Assembly: GCA_044238735.1 (NCBI GenBank)
Contig: JBIICS010000020.1
Location: 1-28,772 of the forward strand
Direction: 5' to 3'
Source of the DNA: JBIICS01 sp044238735
Lineage (GTDB): Bacteria > Bacteroidota > Bacteroidia > UBA4408
Length of the DNA stretch: 28,772 bases
Part shown: positions 24,883 to 28,772 of the stretch, piece by piece
Numbering within the stretch: position 1 is the first letter of the stretch
Layout: each line of letters opens with the position of its first letter
Program-made: the position numbers and the translations under genes
Notes under the pieces: generated by a model
Database searches by the model: none
Seen by the model: only the letters and a program-made list of their open reading frames with translations
Told to the model about the DNA's origin: nothing

Positions 24883-26737
24883 GATGATAAGAGGAAAAAC
24901 GTTTTAATAATTCTTCGGTTGTTATTGTAACGGTTATGGGCTTACCCGCTGGGGAGCTGTATGGAGTTGTACAAGCAAATAATTCACCCAGTAGATTAAC
25001 CATTTCGTCGTGAGTTAAAATTTTGCCTGGTTTAATAGCCTGACTATTGCATAAAGACAACGCTATTAAATGTGCGCCTCTATTTTTAATTTCGGAAGCA
25101 TTTTCTTTTAAATCGTTTATTATTTGTTGCAAGGCAAATTCTGCATCCTGTTCTTGCATAAAAACAGGAACCCCCTGAACCGCAATAGTGGTGCCACCAA
25201 ATGGATTAAGACTAAAGCCAAACTGAGCAAGCAACTCGCTGTTATCCATTAATAATCCGTGTTCCGAAAGGTTTAATTCTAAATTAAAAGGAAATAATAA
25301 CTGTTGAGAGGGTAAATGCTTTTCTGAAATCTGATTTAAAAATCGTTCGTACAATATTCGTTTATGAGCCAGGCTTTGATCAATTAAAACCAGTCCAGAC
25401 TTTAAAGAAGTAACAATAAACTTTCCCTGAAACTGAAAGCAATTAGTAAGCGATTCGGATTGATTATCGGTTTGAGGTTCAATTAAAATTGATTGTTGAC
25501 TTTCTTCCCGGTCTTTATTTTTAACGATATCATAAATAGATTCCCAATTTTCGGTGCGGGCATGTTTATTTAAAGCACCCGACTTAAAAGTAGGCGCCGA
25601 AAAACCGCCAGTATCTTTTGAATTTGAAGTATTAAAAGGATTATAAGAGGTGTTTACATTAATTTTAGGTTGCTCAATTATTTTTCCGCTGGGATAAACG
25701 GGCAACTCAATAGATGTTTCAGTTTCAAAATCTAAAGAAGGACTGATGTTATTTTGGCCTATCGCCATTTTAACGGCAGATCTTAAAATTGTATAAATAG
25801 TTTTATCGTCTTCAAATTTAATTTCCGTTTTTGTTGGATGAATATTAACATCAATAGTTTTTGGATCAACTTCAATAAAAATAAAAAAGGAAGGAACTGT
25901 TTGAAACTGGAGCAATCCTTCGTAAGCCCCAATTATAGCATGGCTTAAATAATTATTCTTAATAAATCGTCCGTTTACAAATAAATATTGTTCGCCCCGT
26001 TTCTTCTTTGCATACTCGGGTTTGCCTATAAATCCATTTACAACTACAACACTCGTTTCAGTATTTACCGAAACCAATCGGTTTTGATAAGGACTGCCCA
26101 ACAATGAGACAATACGCTGCTTTAAATTACCTTTGCCTAAAAAGTAAGATTGTTGTCCGTTATTATTTAAAATAAATTCAATATCGGGATGAGCTAACGA
26201 AACACGCGTAAACTCTTCCAAGATATGGCCGAATTCGATATTATCGCTTTTTAAAAAGTTTCGTCGAGCTGGCACATTAAAAAATAGATTTTTAACCGAT
26301 ACAGAAGTACCTTTTTGCCAGGCCAGGGGTATTTGTTCTTTAATCTGACAACCCTCATTTAGAACTGAAGTTCCCATTTCGGAGTTTTCATGACGAGTTT
26401 TTAACTCTACCTGAGCAATTGCCGCTATAGAAGCAAGGGCTTCGCCTCTAAATCCTTTTGTAGTTAGAGCAAATAAATCATCGGACGATTTTAATTTAGA
26501 TGTGGCGTGCCGTTCAAAGCAAATACGCGCATCTAAATCGGTCATCCCTTTACCATTATCAATAACCTGAATAAGGGTTTTTCCGGCATCCTTTATAATA
26601 AGCTGTATGGAAGTAGCGCCAGAATCAACAGCATTTTCGAGCAATTCCTTAACAACCGAAGCAGGCCTCTGAACTACCTCCCCTGCTGCAATTTGATTAG
26701 CCACATGATCTGGTAAAATATTTATTATACTACTCAT
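24875..26737 (-). CDS. mutL: DNA mismatch repair protein MutL
   Basis: GHKL ATPase that couples mismatch recognition by MutS to downstream repair. The N-terminal ATPase is complete: KELLENAVDSG (30-40), IDNGKGM (59-65) and GFRGEALASI (95-104), followed by FVNGRFI (253-259) and NIHPTKTEIKF (298-308). A variable linker (about 330-430) leads to the dimerisation domain. There the endonuclease motif DQHAxxE reads DQSLAHK (453-459), and the region where CPHGRP is expected reads SSPAGKP (594-600), so metal-dependent nicking seems unlikely. At 620 residues it has normal length. First gene of the operon with the rhomboids and the EEP protein. Confidence 0.96.
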   Translation of the reverse strand: MSSIINILPDHVANQIAAGEVVQRPASVVKELLENAVDSGATSIQLIIKDAGKTLIQVIDNGKGMTDLDARICFERHATSKLKSSDDLFALTTKGFRGEALASIAAIAQVELKTRHENSEMGTSVLNEGCQIKEQIPLAWQKGTSVSVKNLFFNVPARRNFLKSDNIEFGHILEEFTRVSLAHPDIEFILNNNGQQSYFLGKGNLKQRIVSLLGSPYQNRLVSVNTETSVVVVNGFIGKPEYAKKKRGEQYLFVNGRFIKNNYLSHAIIGAYEGLLQFQTVPSFFIFIEVDPKTIDVNIHPTKTEIKFEDDKTIYTILRSAVKMAIGQNNISPSLDFETETSIELPVYPSGKIIEQPKINVNTSYNPFNTSNSKDTGGFSAPTFKSGALNKHARTENWESIYDIVKNKDREESQQSILIEPQTDNQSESLTNCFQFQGKFIVTSLKSGLVLIDQSLAHKRILYERFLNQISEKHLPSQQLLFPFNLELNLSEHGLLMDNSELLAQFGFSLNPFGGTTIAVQGVPVFMQEQDAEFALQQIINDLKENASEIKNRGAHLIALSLCNSQAIKPGKILTHDEMVNLLGELFACTTPYSSPAGKPITVTITTEELLKRFSSYHHE

Positions 26738-26748
26738 ACTATTTCATT

Positions 26749-26756
26749 CAAAAATA
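26749..26756 (-). promoter_or_regulatory. Candidate -7 element for mutL operon
   Basis: On the minus strand TATTTTTG matches TAnnTTTG exactly, 11 bases before the mutL start codon. A TTG lies 25 bases upstream of it, longer than the usual 19-21, so the promoter is uncertain and the leader would be very short. Confidence 0.3.
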
Positions 26757-26893
26757 CTGAATTTTGAGGGCTCAGGCCTCACAAAATATCCAAAATTTGG
26801 GGCTTTTTTCAACCTTTTAAACAATTAAACAGATTAACAATCCTGTTTTGAAAACTAGTTTTCACACGATAAATTAAACTATCCAAGTGCTTC

Positions 26894-26901
26894 TATCTTT
26901 A
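26894..26901 (+). promoter_or_regulatory. Candidate -7 element for the SirB1-type gene
   Basis: TATCTTTA matches TAnnTTTG at all but the last position, 16 bases before the start codon. No -33 element is seen at the right distance. Confidence 0.3.
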
Positions 26902-26917
26902 TAAAAAGGGAAGCATT

Positions 26918-27796
26918 ATGTCGGACTCCAATTTAAAGGCTCTTATTTCATTATTAGATGATCCGGATTCAACCGTGTTTAATCAAGTTCGCGACGAGCT
27001 AATTAAAATGGGTCCACAAGCGATACATCCTTTGGAGGAAGCCTGGGAGCACGCGCACGATTTGGTTTTTCAAAAAAGAATAGAAGAATTAATTCATGAA
27101 ATTCAGTTTATAAAAACTCAAAACGAGCTAACTAACTGGGCGAAAAGCGAACAACAAGATTTATTGAAAGGCGCACTGATTATCGCTAAATACCAATATC
27201 CCGATTTAAACGAAGAAAAAATATACGAGTTAATTGAGCAAATTAGAAAAGACATTTGGCTGGAGATTAACGATAATTTAACAGCACTAGAAAAGGTTAA
27301 AGTCATCAATCATATTTTATATGATGTATATAATTTTAATGGTAATGTAGCAGATTATCATGCCGCTCAAAATTCTTTTATAAATGTAGTGCTAGAAAGT
27401 AAAAAAGGAAATCCCCTTTCCTTATCTATACTATACGCCGTTTTGGCTCAAAAGCTGGAAATACCTGTTTACGGCATTAATTTACCCGAGCATTTTATTT
27501 TAGGCTATGTGGATTTATTTATTGAAAATCCATCACCCGAAGAACTTAAAACATCGCCCATTTTATTTTACATAAACGCCTTTAGCAAGGGTATTGTGTT
27601 TTCCAGAAAAGATATCGACAATTTTCTAAAACAGTTAAACCTGGAACCCCGCCCGCATTACTACGAACCTTGCAGTAATTTGGATATTATCAAACGCATG
27701 CTTCGTAATCTGGCTTTAGCTTTTGAAAAAGCCGAACAAGAGGAAAAGAAAGCGGAGGTGATTCTTTTATTGGAAGCGATTGAAAAACTGAGTTAA
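26918..27796 (+). CDS. SirB1-type transglutaminase-like protein
   Basis: A 292-residue protein of the SirB1/YchA family with a Transglut_core2 domain in the middle (about 125-215: NPLSLSILYAVLAQKLEIPV and NLPEHFILGY). The usual catalytic cysteine of transglutaminases is not seen; serine stands at the corresponding place, as is common in this family, so an enzymatic role is doubtful. The N-terminal helical stretch (1-60) looks HEAT-like and the C-terminus is a charged helix. No signal peptide. The ATG at 26918 is preceded by AAAAAGGGAAG, one of the few Shine-Dalgarno-like sequences here. Function not established. Confidence 0.85.
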   Translation: MSDSNLKALISLLDDPDSTVFNQVRDELIKMGPQAIHPLEEAWEHAHDLVFQKRIEELIHEIQFIKTQNELTNWAKSEQQDLLKGALIIAKYQYPDLNEEKIYELIEQIRKDIWLEINDNLTALEKVKVINHILYDVYNFNGNVADYHAAQNSFINVVLESKKGNPLSLSILYAVLAQKLEIPVYGINLPEHFILGYVDLFIENPSPEELKTSPILFYINAFSKGIVFSRKDIDNFLKQLNLEPRPHYYEPCSNLDIIKRMLRNLALAFEKAEQEEKKAEVILLLEAIEKLS

Positions 27797-27849
27797 GAAT
27801 AGCCTTAAATCTTCCCATTAAATAAAGAACCATTAACGAGGTTAAAAAA

Positions 27850-28772
27850 TCACTCCAATGCAAACTGCTTTGTAGCCATTTCCTCAATAGCTTTACCAAT
27901 TGCCAAACAAGCAGTTGCAGCTGGTGATGGAGCATTTATTACATGGATTGCATTCCCCTTTGCTTCAATTTTAAAATCGTCAAGCATATCGCCCTCTGGA
28001 GCCAAAGCCATAGCGCGAACACCTGCTCGGGAGGCGATAATATCGTCGCTTTCAAGACTTGGAATTAAGGTTTGTAAACGTTTTAAGAAATATGCTTTTG
28101 AAAAAGCACCACGGTATTCATCTAATCCAAAACGCCAATGTTTAGCAAAAAATTTCCAGGTACCTCCAAACGCAAAAGCCTGAGCAGTATCCCTTAAACT
28201 AAAATCGGTTCGAGAATATCCTTCGCGATCAAACACAAAAACAGCGTTAGGACCGCACTCTACCCCACCGTGAATCATTCTAGTAAAATGTACCCCTAAG
28301 AAAGGGAACTGTGGATTAGGAACAGGATAAACCAAATTTTTAACCTTCTCTCTCCCTTTATCGGTTAAATCGTAATAATCCCCCCTGAAACCAACAATAG
28401 CTGCATCACTAGGGGAACCCTCCTTTTTAGCCAAACGATCGGCTTGCAAGCCAGCACAAGTAATTAAATATTTAGTAGAAAATTTTCCTTTTGGGGTAAC
28501 CACATGAGTAATACTACCGTCTTTTTCAAATCCAATTACTTCTTGTTCCGTTAAGACTTTACTTTGAGGGAATTTGGCAATTAATAACTCTGCCAGTTTA
28601 AAAACAACACCCGGAAAATCAATAATTCCGGTACAGGATACAAATATACCGGCTATGCCCTCTACAAACGGTTCAATTTCTTTTATTTTTTTAGAATCAA
28701 TTAACTCCAGCCCTTCAACACCATTTGCAATACCATTATTGTAAACTTTATTCATATGGGTTAGCTCCGACT
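27850..28772 (-). CDS. lhgO: L-2-hydroxyglutarate oxidase (5' partial)
   Basis: FAD-dependent enzyme of the DAO family that oxidises L-2-hydroxyglutarate to 2-oxoglutarate. The frame is open past the ATG at 28753-28755 to the window edge, with codons reading Ser-Glu-Leu-Thr-His before it, so this Met is internal and roughly 100 N-terminal residues with the FAD-binding GxGxxG lie outside. Visible are the substrate-domain segment GIIDFPG, the stretch YLITCAGLQADRLAKKEG, GFRGDYYDL, FPFLGVHFT and, near the end, SRAGVRAMAL and NAPSPAATACLAIG, typical of LhgO. It converges on the SirB1-type gene across 53 bases. Confidence 0.92.
   Translation of the reverse strand, partial: SELTHMNKVYNNGIANGVEGLELIDSKKIKEIEPFVEGIAGIFVSCTGIIDFPGVVFKLAELLIAKFPQSKVLTEQEVIGFEKDGSITHVVTPKGKFSTKYLITCAGLQADRLAKKEGSPSDAAIVGFRGDYYDLTDKGREKVKNLVYPVPNPQFPFLGVHFTRMIHGGVECGPNAVFVFDREGYSRTDFSLRDTAQAFAFGGTWKFFAKHWRFGLDEYRGAFSKAYFLKRLQTLIPSLESDDIIASRAGVRAMALAPEGDMLDDFKIEAKGNAIHVINAPSPAATACLAIGKAIEEMATKQFALE

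Noticed and set aside
26761..26810. GC-richer imperfect palindromes and T run between mutL and the SirB1-type gene as a terminator
   Set aside because: Both flanking genes point away from this region, so no transcript should end here; the stems are short and interrupted.

Overview
The window reads as chromosomal DNA of a low-GC member of the Bacteroidota. The evidence is AT-rich codon use, almost no Shine-Dalgarno sequences, a few candidate promoters of the TTG/TAnnTTTG type, a large signal peptidase I with a long insert, the mutL / rhomboid / rhomboid / endonuclease-exonuclease-phosphatase gene order, the short phosphatidylserine decarboxylase and the GH3-serine hydrolase fusion. I cannot assign order or family from the sequence alone. 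Most of it is housekeeping DNA; I see no tRNA, rRNA, CRISPR array, IS element or prophage.

Layout. 1-1481: the 3' part of a fusion between an RDD membrane domain and signal peptidase I, cut by the window edge. 1482-3465: an accessory island holding one AAA ATPase/DUF4143 gene and three copies of a conserved hairpin (about 1579-1621, 1776-1816, 3004-3044) whose outer stem bases change together between copies. 3466-5452: class I fructose-bisphosphate aldolase and accD, closed by a clear intrinsic terminator. 5499-7359: a nucleoside (CNT/NupC) transporter and a small lipoprotein. 7356-11084, minus strand: histidine kinase, hemW, psd and dgkA, the first two and the last two joined by one-base stop/start overlaps. 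11224-13788, minus strand: aroQ and mutS2. 14029-16473, plus strand: a 2-hydroxyacid dehydrogenase, a rhodanese-thioredoxin lipoprotein and inorganic pyrophosphatase. 16606-19725, minus strand: a 1039-residue NagZ-like GH3 plus serine hydrolase. 19877-21964, plus strand: lgt and an inositol monophosphatase-like enzyme. 21969-26737, minus strand: mutL, two rhomboid proteases and an EEP-domain membrane protein in a tightly packed operon. 26918-27796: a SirB1-type protein. 27850 to the window end, minus strand: L-2-hydroxyglutarate oxidase, cut by the window edge.

Several genes serve the cell envelope: signal peptidase I, Lgt, Psd, DgkA, the rhomboids and the GH3-serine hydrolase handle lipoprotein maturation, phospholipid synthesis, membrane proteolysis and probably murein turnover. 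AroQ, AccD, FbaB and Ppa are core metabolism; MutL and MutS2 act on DNA.

The points most worth a second look are the hairpin family around the ATPase gene, the RDD-signal peptidase fusion, the duplicated sensor module in the histidine kinase, the rhodanese-thioredoxin lipoprotein with a CSPC active site, and a MutL whose C-terminal nuclease motifs are degenerate.
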